The position numbers and the translations under genes are program-made. 64,000 nt of DNA from Comamonas koreensis (GTDB taxonomy: Bacteria; Pseudomonadota; Gammaproteobacteria; Burkholderiales; Burkholderiaceae_C). This document shows positions 1 through 9,169 of this stretch, piece by piece. Each line of letters starts with the position of its first letter. Position 1 is the first letter of the stretch. A model generated the notes under the pieces. That model saw only the letters and a program-made list of their open reading frames with translations, made no database searches and was not told the DNA's origin. The stretch spans positions 151,231-215,230 of the forward strand of contig NZ_JAJNCT010000005.1 in the NCBI RefSeq assembly GCF_021026195.1, in the 5' to 3' direction.

Positions 1-1
1 C

Positions 2-70
2 ATTCTGCGCATCACCGGCCTGGGCTACCGGGGGCTGGCCAAGCCCAGGGCGCGCATCCTGATCGATTAA
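2..70 (+). CDS. 3' end of an unidentified protein (partial)
   Basis: Only the last 22 codons are in the window, ending ARILID and a TAA stop. The frame is open from the left edge. The piece is too short to assign a family. It converges on the LysR gene to its right, only nine bases away, with no obvious terminator between them. Confidence 0.5.
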   Translation: MLRITGLGYRGLAKPRARILID

Positions 71-79
71 AGCGACCAG

Positions 80-1003
80 TCACTTGGGCAGCGCAAAGCG
101 CTGCGCTTCCCCCGCCACCTGGCTGGCGACAAAATCCAGAAACAGCTTGACCTTGGCCGGGATAATCGCTGAATCCACAATCGTCGCGAACATGCCCTCT
201 TCAAAGGTGGTATTGCTCACCACATAATCCGGCAAAAGCCGCACGAGATGGCCCGCCGCCAAATCCGGGTAGACGGTGTAATCATCCAACAGCGCAATAC
301 CTTCGCCCAATTTGGCCAATTCCAACAAGGCAATGCCATTATTGGTCAAATGCCGGGGCGAGAATCGGATATCTTCCACCCCGGCATCATTCTTGAAATG
401 CCATATATGGTCTTTACCGGGCAAATAATAGGCCAGACATTGGGCCTGCAGTAAATCAGCGGGTTGATGGATGGGCGGCATTTTATCGACATAAGCCGGT
501 GATGCCACCAAATAGCGCTGGCTGTGAAAAAGCATGCGCCGTTTGACCCCCGCCTCGACCGGCGGCGATATTCTGAAATCAATATCAATATTGTTCTTGA
601 CCAGGTCGACCTTGGTCTCGGACAGCAGCAGCTCCACCAGGATCTCCGGGTGGGCCTGGCGGAAGCGGGCGATCAGGCCGGGGAGCACGCGCTGGCCGAA
701 CATGGTGCGTGCATGCACGCGCAGGCGCCCTTGCGGGGCGGAGCTGATGGCGGTGATGCGGGTGTGCGCCTGGTTGATGGTCCAGAGAATGCCTTCCAAC
801 TGGGCCGCGTACTCCTGGCCCGATTCGGTCAGCGACACCTGGCGCGTGGAGCGCAGCAAGAGCTTGACCTGCAGCCCGTCTTCAAACTCGGTGATCATTC
901 TCGACACGGCGGTGGCCGAGATGCCAAACAGCCGCGCCGTCTCAGAAAAACTGCGGGTCTGCGACACCGACAGGAACAGCTCCATCGCTCTCAGACGGTC
1001 CAT
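80..1003 (-). CDS. LysR-family transcriptional regulator
   Basis: This 307-residue protein has the LysR layout: an N-terminal winged helix-turn-helix (about residues 1-60, with FSETARLFGISATAVSRMI as the recognition region), a linker helix, then a substrate-binding domain. The length is normal for the family. It is transcribed divergently from the luciferase-like monooxygenase at 1108, with about 100 bp between the two starts, so it probably controls that gene and its two downstream partners. This is the usual LysR arrangement. The inducer cannot be read from the sequence. Confidence 0.93.
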   Translation of the reverse strand: MDRLRAMELFLSVSQTRSFSETARLFGISATAVSRMITEFEDGLQVKLLLRSTRQVSLTESGQEYAAQLEGILWTINQAHTRITAISSAPQGRLRVHARTMFGQRVLPGLIARFRQAHPEILVELLLSETKVDLVKNNIDIDFRISPPVEAGVKRRMLFHSQRYLVASPAYVDKMPPIHQPADLLQAQCLAYYLPGKDHIWHFKNDAGVEDIRFSPRHLTNNGIALLELAKLGEGIALLDDYTVYPDLAAGHLVRLLPDYVVSNTTFEEGMFATIVDSAIIPAKVKLFLDFVASQVAGEAQRFALPK

Positions 1004-1107
1004 GATTCCTCCAGATTGCGCAGTACTGAATCTCGAATTTCACGCATACAGATCTCCTGACCCCACCCCTAGAATGATTCCATATTGCCCATCATCAAGG
1101 AGACATC

Positions 1108-2172
1108 ATGGAATTTGGCGTATTCATTCTGGCGCAGCAGCGCGGCTACCACCAGCGCTCACAGGACGTTATCAACAACTCCATCGAACAAACCGTGGTG
1201 GCAGAACAAGCGGGTTTCAATACCGCCTGGTATGCCGAACACCATTTCAATAATTATTCGCTGTCGCCATCGCCATTAATGACCGTGGCCCATGCTGCAG
1301 CGAAAACCAAAACCATTCGCCTGGGCACGGCAGTGTGTATTTTGCCACTCTACCACCCGGCCCGCTTCCTGGCCGAGGTCGGCTTTGTCGACACCGTGTC
1401 CAATGGGCGACTCGAACTGGGCGTGGGCTCGGGCTACCAGCAGTTTGAATTTGAGCGCTTTGGCGTCGAGATCGCCAATTCCGGCGCGATCTTCAATGAG
1501 TTTCTCGACATTATTCCCAAGGCCCTCACGCAAAAAATATTTGAATACCAGGGTGAGTTCCTGAATATCCCCCCCAGCTCCATCGCCGTGCGCTGCGTGC
1601 AAGACCCGATGCCCCCGCTGTGGGTCACCTCGGGCAACCCGGTCACCCTGGGCCGGGGCGTGCGCGAAGGCCACAACCTGTTTGTCACCGCCCTGCTCAA
1701 CGGCAACGAGGCCATTGCCGGCCTTCGCACCAAGCTGGAAAACATTGCGACGGCCGAAGGCAAGGACCTGGACAACGATGTGAAGTTCGGCTTTCTGCGC
1801 TGTGGCTATGCCTCGGACAATGCATCGGAGATCAACGCCTACCTGGACTGCGCCCGCTTTCAGCGCCGCATCTCGGAGAGCCTCAAGTTCCGCCGCGCCC
1901 AGTCGGAAGACGGCTACATGGTCAAGGAAGTGCCGACCGACACCGACCCGACCTTCGAGCAGCTGCGCAAGAACCTGCCAGTCGGCTCGGTCAACGAAGT
2001 GATCGACAAGCTGCTCGAAGAGATCAGCATCCTCAAGCCCAAGCACATCGCGCTGCAAACCCAGCTGGGCGACTTCGACCAGAAGACCATGCTCAAGCAG
2101 ATCGAGCTGTGGGGCGACAAGATCATTCCCGCCGTGAAAAAAGAAGTGGGCCAGGCCGTAGCGCTGGCTTAA
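1108..2172 (+). CDS. LLM-class (bacterial luciferase-like) flavin-dependent monooxygenase
   Basis: A 354-residue TIM-barrel monooxygenase of the luciferase-like family. It begins MEFGVFILAQQRG and carries the family signatures AEQAGFNTAWYAEHHF (about residues 32-47) and RLGTAVCILPLYHP (about 71-84). Such enzymes use reduced FMN supplied by a separate reductase to oxygenate a small organic substrate. A flavin reductase gene follows after 12 bp, so the two very likely form a two-component system. The ATG is preceded by CAAGGAGACATC, a good ribosome-binding site. The substrate is unknown. Type II Baeyer-Villiger and alkane or sulfonate monooxygenases share this fold. Confidence 0.92.
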   Translation: MEFGVFILAQQRGYHQRSQDVINNSIEQTVVAEQAGFNTAWYAEHHFNNYSLSPSPLMTVAHAAAKTKTIRLGTAVCILPLYHPARFLAEVGFVDTVSNGRLELGVGSGYQQFEFERFGVEIANSGAIFNEFLDIIPKALTQKIFEYQGEFLNIPPSSIAVRCVQDPMPPLWVTSGNPVTLGRGVREGHNLFVTALLNGNEAIAGLRTKLENIATAEGKDLDNDVKFGFLRCGYASDNASEINAYLDCARFQRRISESLKFRRAQSEDGYMVKEVPTDTDPTFEQLRKNLPVGSVNEVIDKLLEEISILKPKHIALQTQLGDFDQKTMLKQIELWGDKIIPAVKKEVGQAVALA

Positions 2173-2184
2173 GGAGACAGGGCC

Positions 2185-2979
2185 ATGCGCGTTCACCTCA
2201 GCAACTGCGGCTCCATCAGCCTGATGGATGCCCACAATTTTCGGGCACTCGATGTGCTGATCGAACCCCAGCCCGAGCCCCAGCTCGCGCAGGCCCTGAC
2301 CCGCATCGGCACGCGTGACGGCGACAGCCATGTCTGGCTCTTCCCCCAGGTGCTGCGCTTTCTGGCCTGCCAGGCCGCAGACAGCGAATGGGACACGGGC
2401 TTTACCGCCATGCTGGCCTATGCGCAGCAGCACGGCTGGGTCAACGGCCAAGGCCAGGTGCGCGCGCATATCACCTTGGCGGCGGAAGACCAGGTCGTCT
2501 CGGTCGCCGACTTCAAGGCCGCGATGCGCGCGCTGCCCGCCGGCATCAGCGCCGTGACCACCGGCCAGGGCAAGGATGTCGCCGGCATGATCGTCTCCAG
2601 CCTCACCTCCATCTCTGCCGAGCCGCCCATGGTCGGCTTCTTTGCGCACAGCGCCTCGTCAATGGGCGACACCTTGCTGCAAACCGGCAAGTTTGTGGCC
2701 AATGTGCTGGGTGAGGAACACAGCCAGATCATCGCCAGCTTTCTGAGCCAACCGCAGGGCGAGGCCCGCTTCAAGGAAGGCCGCTGGCACAGCAGCGAGC
2801 ACCAGTTGCCCGTGCTGAGCGATGCGCTGGCCAGCATGGAATGCGACATCGTCTGCACCCACACCCTGGGCACACACAAGCTGGTGGTCGGCAAGATCCG
2901 TAAGTCCTCTTGCAACAGCGCCAGCCCGGTGGTCAACTTCAACGCCAGCACCCACAAGCTGGTGCCCTTGGCCGCCTGA
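2185..2979 (+). CDS. Flavin reductase with an extra N-terminal domain
   Basis: 264 residues. The C-terminal part (about 107-262) is a flavin reductase-like FMN-binding domain with the motifs LPAGISAVTT, GMIVSSLTSIS and VNFNASTHKL. It should supply reduced flavin to the monooxygenase encoded just upstream. The first 100 or so residues form a separate domain that simple flavin reductases (about 160-170 residues) lack. I do not recognise it; it may dock the reductase onto its partner. A strong site (TAAGGAGACAGG) overlaps the upstream stop codon, which suggests coupled translation. Confidence 0.88.
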   Translation: MRVHLSNCGSISLMDAHNFRALDVLIEPQPEPQLAQALTRIGTRDGDSHVWLFPQVLRFLACQAADSEWDTGFTAMLAYAQQHGWVNGQGQVRAHITLAAEDQVVSVADFKAAMRALPAGISAVTTGQGKDVAGMIVSSLTSISAEPPMVGFFAHSASSMGDTLLQTGKFVANVLGEEHSQIIASFLSQPQGEARFKEGRWHSSEHQLPVLSDALASMECDIVCTHTLGTHKLVVGKIRKSSCNSASPVVNFNASTHKLVPLAA

Positions 2980-3003
2980 TTGCAGACCAGAAAGGCCCAC
3001 GAC

Positions 3004-3801
3004 ATGGACTGGTTGCAATTGGACCAACGCATCTGCATAGTGACCGGCGGCGCCAAAGGCCTCGGCGCGGGTATTGTGCAAGCGCTGCTGACCAGCGGCT
3101 GCCGCGTGGCCGTGCTCGACCACGACAGCGATGCGCTGGCACAGCTCGCCGCCACCCATGCCGATGCCCTGCGCCTGCTGCCCATCCGCGCCGATGTCTC
3201 ATCGCCCGCGGCCGTCGAGGCCGCCTTTCAAACACTTCAACAGCACTGGGGCGCCGGCCCCAGCGTGCTGGTCAACAACGCCGCCATCACCAGCGCCGCG
3301 CCGCTGGCCGAGCTGGACCCTGCCGTGTGGGAGCGCCAGCTGCAGATCAACCTGGGCGGCTACCTGCGCATGGGCCAGGCCTTCTACCGCCATTCCGACG
3401 CCAGCCTGCCGCGCGCCATCGTCAACATCGCCTCGATCTCCGCCCAGAACGCCCAGCCGCTGAGCGGCGGCTACAGCATGAGCAAAGCAGGTATCCGCAT
3501 GCTGACTGCGCAAATGTGCCTGGAATGGGGCCCCGCCGGCATCCGCTGCAACACCGTCAGCCCCGGCCTGTTTGTGACCCCGCTGAGCGAGCGCTTCTAC
3601 CGCAACCCCGACGACCGCGCCCGCCGCGAGCAGGTGGTGCCGCTGCGCCGCATCGGCCAGATCGACGAACTTGCCCAGGCGGTGGTCTTCCTCGCCAGCC
3701 CCCGGGCCAGCTATATCCATGGCGCCGATCTGGTGGTCGATGGCGGCTTCAGCCATTCGCTGATGACGCATATTCCTCGGGCTTATGGGCAGGGGGAGTG
3801 A
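3004..3801 (+). CDS. Short-chain dehydrogenase/reductase (SDR)
   Basis: A classical SDR of 265 residues. It has the Rossmann dinucleotide motif TGGAKGLGAG near the N-terminus, NNAAIT in the core, a catalytic YSMSK (Tyr-x-x-x-Lys) and a C-terminal YIHGADLVVDGGF. It interconverts an alcohol and a ketone with NAD(P). I chose the ATG at 3004; an in-frame TTG at 2980 directly after the upstream stop is less likely. It is the third gene of the monooxygenase unit and may oxidise or reduce the product of the flavin-dependent step. Confidence 0.92.
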   Translation: MDWLQLDQRICIVTGGAKGLGAGIVQALLTSGCRVAVLDHDSDALAQLAATHADALRLLPIRADVSSPAAVEAAFQTLQQHWGAGPSVLVNNAAITSAAPLAELDPAVWERQLQINLGGYLRMGQAFYRHSDASLPRAIVNIASISAQNAQPLSGGYSMSKAGIRMLTAQMCLEWGPAGIRCNTVSPGLFVTPLSERFYRNPDDRARREQVVPLRRIGQIDELAQAVVFLASPRASYIHGADLVVDGGFSHSLMTHIPRAYGQGE

Positions 3802-3822
3802 GGTGCCGCTGGTAGTCGCAGT

Positions 3823-4062
3823 GTGGAGTCAGACGCTGTTCAAGATATCGGTACCGAATGCAAGGAACGCAGCTGGCATTCCATCGTAGACCTGCATTGG
3901 TCGGGTGACACGCTGCACCTCATCGCAATCAATGACTACCACGCCAACGGAGAGGCCTTGGCGGATGAATTCTCCTATACCGTCGCGGCCTATGCACCTG
4001 GGCTTTCCGCCTACAGGATCAGCATCGTTTCCGTGGAGTTGCTGAAAGGCAATGGGGCTTGA
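3823..4062 (+). CDS. Small hypothetical protein, possibly a gene remnant
   Basis: A 79-residue open frame starting at a GTG 21 bp after the SDR stop. It looks like protein sequence, with alternating hydrophobic residues in the middle (LHLIAINDY, EFSYTVAAYA) and no signal peptide. I recognise no family. No good ribosome-binding site precedes the GTG. It could be the tail of a decayed larger gene, perhaps an immunity-type protein given the Imm33-like gene that follows. Confidence 0.4.
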   Translation: MESDAVQDIGTECKERSWHSIVDLHWSGDTLHLIAINDYHANGEALADEFSYTVAAYAPGLSAYRISIVSVELLKGNGA

Positions 4063-4079
4063 TGGGGCATCCTACCCAG

Positions 4080-4160
4080 GCCGGCTGCAGCCGGCTTGGC
4101 GCACGCACCGCCAAGTGCGCCAACTGACGGAGCGGATGCTAAACGCGCTGCGCGCATCCG
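4080..4160. other. Three consecutive hairpins in an intergenic region
   Basis: Three inverted repeats lie end to end. The first is a perfect 16-base palindrome (GCCGGCTGCAGCCGGC) at 4080-4095. The second has arms TGGCGCAC and GTGCGCCA at 4097-4122. The third has arms CGGATGC and GCATCCG at 4133-4160. None has a U-tract, so they are not simple terminators. The rest of the gap up to 4336 shows nothing I can assign. Confidence 0.6.
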
Positions 4161-4336
4161 ATTAAAGCGCAGGTACCGCAAGCACAGCCATCCCGATCTG
4201 GATTTATAGCTAAAAGTCCAAAGTGCATTACGCTTGAGCCCAGCCAAAGCTTGGCCGCCATGCAGCCAGCCATCGCTATTCGCTTGCGGGCAACCTGCCC
4301 ACAGCCCAGCCAACCCTGCACCTGGAAATATCGACT

Positions 4337-4681
4337 ATGAATGCCCCTCAAAAGAAATTCGCGCTGTCCGCTGAGCAAATCAAACCACTGGCTACCGGGA
4401 GGGGAGGCTGCATTGCCACCGACAGAATCACCGTCGATGGCCGGCCTGTTGGCTATATGGAGCGTCAAGAAACCACCCGCCCAGGTGATAGCGGCTGGCG
4501 CTTTACCGCAGGCGATGAGAACCAGGCCTACATGAGTGAACGCACTAACCACCAGGTCTATGACGTCAACACCATCGCCAACTACTCACCCGACATCATC
4601 GAGTTCCTGGATGCGCCTCCACGTTCAGCGTTTGAACGGAATGCGGCGGGGCAGTTGGTCAAAGTCCCCTATGGCGGCTAA
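4337..4681 (+). CDS. DUF2185 / Imm33-like protein
   Basis: 114 residues. The core GGCIATDRITVDGRPVGYM, then DSGWRF, AGDENQAYM, YDVNTIANYSPDII and a closing FLDAP match the DUF2185 family, which Pfam also lists as immunity protein Imm33. Members occur singly or beside polymorphic toxin genes, where they are thought to neutralise a toxin. No toxin is visible here, so the immunity role is an inference. The protein is probably cytoplasmic because it has no signal peptide or membrane segment. Confidence 0.8.
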   Translation: MNAPQKKFALSAEQIKPLATGRGGCIATDRITVDGRPVGYMERQETTRPGDSGWRFTAGDENQAYMSERTNHQVYDVNTIANYSPDIIEFLDAPPRSAFERNAAGQLVKVPYGG

Positions 4682-4743
4682 GCGCAAAACATTCCGCTCC
4701 ATTCGATGGTGCTGACCCGCCTTTGAGTGCGGCGACTGGGCGG

Positions 4744-4977
4744 TCAGGGGAACATCAGATCCAGTCCCAGCATCCGCATCAGGCCAAAAGTCAGCAGCCC
4801 CAGCAGCAGCAGCGCCAGCATAAAAATAGCTGCCACCTTGCCGCCTGCGCGCAGCACGGCGCGCGGGTTGCCGCCTTTTTTGCCCTGGTCGTAATGCCAC
4901 TTGATGGCAAAGAACATGCAGGTGCTGAACATGCCCAGCTTGAAGATGACGAAGACTACGGGGATCCAATCGATCAT
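4744..4977 (-). CDS. Small two-helix membrane protein
   Basis: 77 residues with two hydrophobic segments (about 4-23, WIPVVFVIFKLGMFSTCMFF, and about 51-68, IFMLALLLLGLLTFG) joined by a basic loop (HYDQGKKGGNPRAVLRAG). That gives an inner-membrane hairpin with a positively charged cytoplasmic loop. I took the ATG at 4977; the frame is open to 5055, but that extension adds a non-hydrophobic stretch. The family is unknown. It is convergent with the Imm33-like gene and divergent from the MocR-type gene. Confidence 0.65.
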   Translation of the reverse strand: MIDWIPVVFVIFKLGMFSTCMFFAIKWHYDQGKKGGNPRAVLRAGGKVAAIFMLALLLLGLLTFGLMRMLGLDLMFP

Positions 4978-5252
4978 TTTGCGAATTTCCAGCCAATGAC
5001 TTGGCACTGTCCGGGCCTCTGCGAAGCAAGAGGCCACCACGCCAGCGATTGCCATACCAGCATGGGCCGCTGCACGTTCTGGTGCATATTACGCAAAAGC
5101 AATTTCCATACATGCGGACAAATTGTCCCAGGGACCGTTTGCAGTACCCTCGCCCAACGGGATGGAGCGGATCTCCGAGACCGCGTTCAGACCGGGGCAG
5201 TGCGTTTTGCAGAGGATCGCTGAACCCATCCATACATTCGCAGAGCAAAACC

Positions 5253-6644
5253 ATGCAAGAAGACGACACCCTCCGCTGGCTGCCGCGATTGGCTGCGCGT
5301 GGCGGGCCGCGCTTTTTGCAGATTGCCGATGCCTTGCAGGGCGCCGTGGCCGATGGCCTGCTGAAACCCGGGGACCGGCTGCCGCCGCAGCGCCACCTGG
5401 CAGCCCTGCTGGATGTGGACCTGACAACCATCACCCGTGCTTACGACGAGGCCAGGCGCCGCAACCTGCTGGAAGGGCGCGGCGCACGGGGCACCTATGT
5501 TGCGGCACCCAAGGTGGAGCTGACGGCGGTGCTCGACCTGAGCATGAACACCCCGCCGCCGCCGGCAGGGCTGGACTTTGACGATCTGTTGAAGCAAGGC
5601 CTGTCGCAGGTCTTGATGGGGGCGGATGCTGCCCTGCTAATGACCTACCACCTGGGCGGCGGCAGCGATGTGGATCGGCAAGCCGGCGCCCAATGGCTCA
5701 AGCCGATGTTTGGGCCGGTTGATGCCGAGCAGTTGGTCGTCTGCCCGGGCGCGCAGGCGGCCATTGCCGCATCCATCCTGGCGCTGACCGAGCCCGGCGA
5801 TGTGATCCTGGCCGAGCCGATGGGCTACCCCGGCCTGCGGTCGGCTGCCACGCAGTTGGGCCGGCAGCTCATCGCCGTGCCTGCCGACCAGCATGGCATG
5901 CGGCCCGACAGCCTGGAGCAGGCCTGCCGCCAGCACCAGCCGGCGCTGCTCTACCTCAATCCGACCTTGCAGAACCCGACCGCCACCACGATGCCGCTGG
6001 ACCGGCGCCAGGCGCTGCTTCGCATGGCCCAGCGCCACCATGTCCGCATCGTCGAAGATGATCCTTACTGGCTGCTGGCCGAAGCGCCCCCGCCGCCACT
6101 GGCCAGCCTAGCGCCAGAGCAGGTGCTCTATATCTCCACCCTGTCCAAATGCCTGACGCCCGGCCTGCGCGTGGCCTTTGTATTGGTGCGCGATCCTGTC
6201 TTGCGCGAGCGCTTTCAGGCCGCCTTGCGCTCCTTTGCGCTGATGGTCTCGCCGCTCTCGGCCGCGCTGGCCACGCAGTGGATATTGGGCGGCTCGGCCT
6301 ATAGCTTGATGGAGGGCGTGCGCAAAGAGGCGCGACTGCGCCACCGCATGGCGCGCGATCTGCTGGCCGGCCGCTACAGTGGCGCGGGCGATGGCCTGCA
6401 TGTCTGGCTGGAACTGCCGGGCTACTGGAGCCCCCACCAACTGGCACGCGCTGCCGACAGCGAGGGCATTGCCGTCACGCCAGCAGAAGCCTTCGCCAGC
6501 AACCTCGCTGATGCCAGCACCGTCAATGCCATTCGCATCTCCCTGGGCAGCATCAAAGACCGCAGCCGCTTGCAGGCCGGGCTGCAGCGCCTGTCGCAGC
6601 TGCTGGCACGGCGGCCGGATGCGTTCAGCACGGCGGTGGTTTGA
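5253..6644 (+). CDS. MocR-type regulator: GntR helix-turn-helix fused to a PLP aminotransferase fold
   Basis: 463 residues in two parts. Residues about 15-80 are a GntR winged helix (LKPGDRLPPQRHLAALL, then TTITRAYDEARRR). Residues about 110-455 are an aminotransferase class I fold with the PLP-binding lysine at about 299 in STLSKCLTPGLR. MocR/PdxR/GabR proteins use PLP or an amino compound as ligand to regulate a neighbouring gene. The ATG at 5253 fits the domain start, although the frame is open further upstream. The likely target is not obvious: the flanking genes are a small membrane protein and an unknown short frame. Confidence 0.92.
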   Translation: MQEDDTLRWLPRLAARGGPRFLQIADALQGAVADGLLKPGDRLPPQRHLAALLDVDLTTITRAYDEARRRNLLEGRGARGTYVAAPKVELTAVLDLSMNTPPPPAGLDFDDLLKQGLSQVLMGADAALLMTYHLGGGSDVDRQAGAQWLKPMFGPVDAEQLVVCPGAQAAIAASILALTEPGDVILAEPMGYPGLRSAATQLGRQLIAVPADQHGMRPDSLEQACRQHQPALLYLNPTLQNPTATTMPLDRRQALLRMAQRHHVRIVEDDPYWLLAEAPPPPLASLAPEQVLYISTLSKCLTPGLRVAFVLVRDPVLRERFQAALRSFALMVSPLSAALATQWILGGSAYSLMEGVRKEARLRHRMARDLLAGRYSGAGDGLHVWLELPGYWSPHQLARAADSEGIAVTPAEAFASNLADASTVNAIRISLGSIKDRSRLQAGLQRLSQLLARRPDAFSTAVV

Positions 6645-6670
6645 CGACCGCTTTATCCAAAGACCAAGCC

Positions 6671-6823
6671 ATGCCCACGCCAGACGAAAAAAACGACGCC
6701 ATGTTTCAACACTACGTTGAAGCCTTCTGGGCCTTTTCTTGTACGCCCCCCCAGCTGCTTGCGGTCAGTGAACTGCTGGAGCAAACCGAGCAATTCGCCT
6801 CCCACCCATTTGCCCAGCCATAA
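6671..6823 (+). CDS. Short hypothetical protein
   Basis: A 50-residue open frame beginning MPTPDEKNDAMFQHYVEAF, 26 bp after the MocR-type gene. The composition is protein-like, with an amphipathic helix around VSELLEQTEQF. No family is recognised and the ribosome-binding site is weak, so it may be non-coding or the start of a decayed gene. Confidence 0.35.
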   Translation: MPTPDEKNDAMFQHYVEAFWAFSCTPPQLLAVSELLEQTEQFASHPFAQP

Positions 6824-6849
6824 GCCACACAGGCATCAGCCGCCGCCAT

Positions 6850-7866
6850 TCATGCATCTGGCTTTGGCTTCGTCAAGTTCTCCAGCAAAAACTGCCCTCT
6901 GGCAGAAAGCGATGGGTGTTTGTCCGCGGCAAGTCGGATGGCCAGCTCCAAGGCCAGGCCATCCAACGGCTCGGTTTCTCGTATCAGCACATCGCCTACC
7001 ACCCTGCGAACGACATTGGATGGATCAGCAATGGCAGCTTTCAATAGCTCAGCGCTGGGGACAGTGCCGGACAACGATCGATGGCCGTGAACCGCACGGC
7101 GATAACCTGTGAAGCGACTTCTATCTGTACATTCCCACACTCTGCCTTCCAACCACACCATCTTGCCGTCGAGCATCGCGCGGTAGGCTTTGGCTCTCAC
7201 GGCTGGCTGCACAGCCTGGCTGGCAATGTCCTGCAGGCTTGCATCCAAAGCCGGACTTCGCCCCACTTGCGCCAGGATTTCAGCCATCGGCCCCGCTGGC
7301 GTGGAAATGATTTGCTCGGTGAGTGCGCATACAACAGCCTCGGTGGATGAGATCTCCAAAAGGACTTGTTTGTCATGCGCCTCCATGCGGCCCCAGGAGT
7401 TCCAGTGAGGAAGGACGGCACATAGCATGGACGCCACTTCGGCAGGGTCAGATGCTGCTGCGATGGATGGCAATGTCTCGCGTGCGGCTGCACGCACCTC
7501 TGGCACCCAATCATTGAGCCGCCGCGCCGCCAGCGCCAGGAAGAAGGCGTTTGGAGCGGCTCCTGCCAATGCTCGCAGCGTTCGCTCGCGCTTGTAACCA
7601 TCCCAGCTGCACAGGTCAATCCAGGTAGGGAACGGCGTTGGTGCGGCCCAGAAGCGCCACTTTGGGGGCTTGTGCTTGTTTTCGGCCCAATCAATGCCAG
7701 ATCTGACCAGTTGCTCCCAGTCGTCAAAACTTGACAATCGCAGTGACGAGGTCGCTTGGATCAGCGACGACATATCAGGACAGACGCTGCGTCCTGAATA
7801 CAGGGAGGAGACAAACGCGGCGACGGCCTTTAAGACGCGATCGCTGCTTTCTTGTTGAGATGCCAC
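6850..7866 (-). CDS. Hypothetical protein with HEAT-like helical repeats
   Basis: 338 residues, predicted all-helical and soluble. Alternating helices resemble HEAT repeats, for example RRLNDWVPEVRAAARETLP (about 112-130) and AIADPSNVVRRVVGDVLI near the C-terminus. Such proteins usually act as protein-binding scaffolds. There is no signal peptide or enzyme motif. It stands alone on the minus strand, with no operon partner. The function is unknown. Confidence 0.7.
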   Translation of the reverse strand: MASQQESSDRVLKAVAAFVSSLYSGRSVCPDMSSLIQATSSLRLSSFDDWEQLVRSGIDWAENKHKPPKWRFWAAPTPFPTWIDLCSWDGYKRERTLRALAGAAPNAFFLALAARRLNDWVPEVRAAARETLPSIAAASDPAEVASMLCAVLPHWNSWGRMEAHDKQVLLEISSTEAVVCALTEQIISTPAGPMAEILAQVGRSPALDASLQDIASQAVQPAVRAKAYRAMLDGKMVWLEGRVWECTDRSRFTGYRRAVHGHRSLSGTVPSAELLKAAIADPSNVVRRVVGDVLIRETEPLDGLALELAIRLAADKHPSLSARGQFLLENLTKPKPDA

Positions 7867-8029
7867 GGGAACGTTGCCTTCTATCTTGTTTGGGTGGGGC
7901 TTTATCGGGGTCGGTAGCGGCGTTTATGCCATTTCAGCGCGCTGATGCAGCTCCACCCCTGGGTGTGTTGCAAAGAAGCCCTTTGCACCATGCATGGCAT
8001 CCCGCAGGGATTCGGTGCGCGCCTCGGCA

Positions 8030-8428
8030 TCAATCCGGCTCCGGCCAAAACATCTTTCTGACCTTGTCGTTGAAGTAAGGCAGCATCAGCACCAAGCCTG
8101 CAGAGGCATTGGCCAGAAAGTCCAGCACCTGCGCCCACGATGACTCGATGGACAGCATGTTATTGCCGGCAATAAAAAGCAGGCCGCATGCCGCTGTCAC
8201 CAGGTTGAGCGATGGTGCCCAGGGGCGAAAGAACATGCATCCATACAAGCCCGCCACCCAGCCCAGCACGATAAAGCACAGCAACACGGTCATCTCGCCC
8301 TCCAGCGGCTTTGGCAGCCGCATCTGATACGGGTAAGGGATCAGATCGAAAGCGGGGTCGATCTTGAGGGAGAGGTACAGCAGGATGAGGGCGATGACGA
8401 CAAGCAGGCGGTAGCGATTTTTGGTCAT
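8030..8428 (-). CDS. Small integral membrane protein, unknown function
   Basis: 132 residues with about four hydrophobic segments: LLVVIALILLYLSL, MTVLLCFIVLGWVAGLYGCM, LVTAACGLLFIAG and FLANASAGLVLMLPYF. It ends in a short charged tail (NDKVRKMFWPEPD). The ATG at 8428 gives a normal start; the frame is open to 8479, into the end of the macrodomain gene. The 3' end of that gene lies 35 bp upstream, so the two may be co-transcribed. I do not recognise the family. Confidence 0.68.
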   Translation of the reverse strand: MTKNRYRLLVVIALILLYLSLKIDPAFDLIPYPYQMRLPKPLEGEMTVLLCFIVLGWVAGLYGCMFFRPWAPSLNLVTAACGLLFIAGNNMLSIESSWAQVLDFLANASAGLVLMLPYFNDKVRKMFWPEPD

Positions 8429-8462
8429 GGGTTCAAGCAGTTGGAGCAGACTGGTCAGTGTC

Positions 8463-8981
8463 TCAGGCCGTGGGCGCATTCAAGACCGCTTCATACTGCA
8501 GCAGATCCGCTGGCGAGAAGCAGCAAAAGACCACCTCCTCGATGGAGGTGTGCGGCGACAGGCTTTCCCGAACCGTACGCACTGCCACTTGTGCAGCCAG
8601 CGCCAAGGGATAGCCATAGATGCCCGTGCTGATGCTTGGAAAAGCGATGGAGCGCACCCGCTTCTCCTCTGCCAGCGCCATACAACGGCGGTAGCAAGCA
8701 GCCAGCAGCTCGGGCTCGCCGTGGTCCCCGCCACGCCACACGGGCCCCACCGTGTGAATGATGTAGTCCGCATGCAGCCGGTAGGCCAGGGTCAGCTTGG
8801 CATCCCCCGTTTTGCAGCCACCCAGCAGCCGGCATTCGTGCACCAGGTCCGGGCCTGCGGCCCGGTGGATGGCGCCATCCACCCCGCCACCGCCCAGCAG
8901 CGATGAGTTGGCGGCGTTCACAATCGCTCCCACATGGAGCTGGGTGATATCGGATTGGACGGCGTGCAGACGTGTGGACAT
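8463..8981 (-). CDS. Macrodomain protein (ADP-ribose / O-acetyl-ADP-ribose hydrolase family)
   Basis: 172 residues covering one macrodomain. The hallmark sequences are all present: [20 protein letters not shown] at the start, [16 protein letters not shown] (the phosphate-binding glycine loop) and [12 protein letters not shown] near the end. This family binds ADP-ribose and removes acetyl or ADP-ribosyl groups; the YmdB/MacroD-like group fits best. The start at 8981 places the first strand correctly; upstream in-frame residues are not family-like. It probably forms a unit with the membrane protein downstream. Confidence 0.9.
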   Translation of the reverse strand: MSTRLHAVQSDITQLHVGAIVNAANSSLLGGGGVDGAIHRAAGPDLVHECRLLGGCKTGDAKLTLAYRLHADYIIHTVGPVWRGGDHGEPELLAACYRRCMALAEEKRVRSIAFPSISTGIYGYPLALAAQVAVRTVRESLSPHTSIEEVVFCCFSPADLLQYEAVLNAPTA

Positions 8982-9169
8982 GGGCTGGCAGCTCAATGGT
9001 GGAAACAAGCAATGGCCTGGCAAAGCACAGGAGGCCTTGCAACAGGACAAGCCTCCTTTATAGCAATAGGCGAGGGCAGGCTGGCGCTTCGTGCCAGCCC
9101 GTGTCCCAGATCAGCGAGAAGCCATGCCCGCCACCATGCTGGCGGCCGCTGTCCGCTCCCTATACGCAG

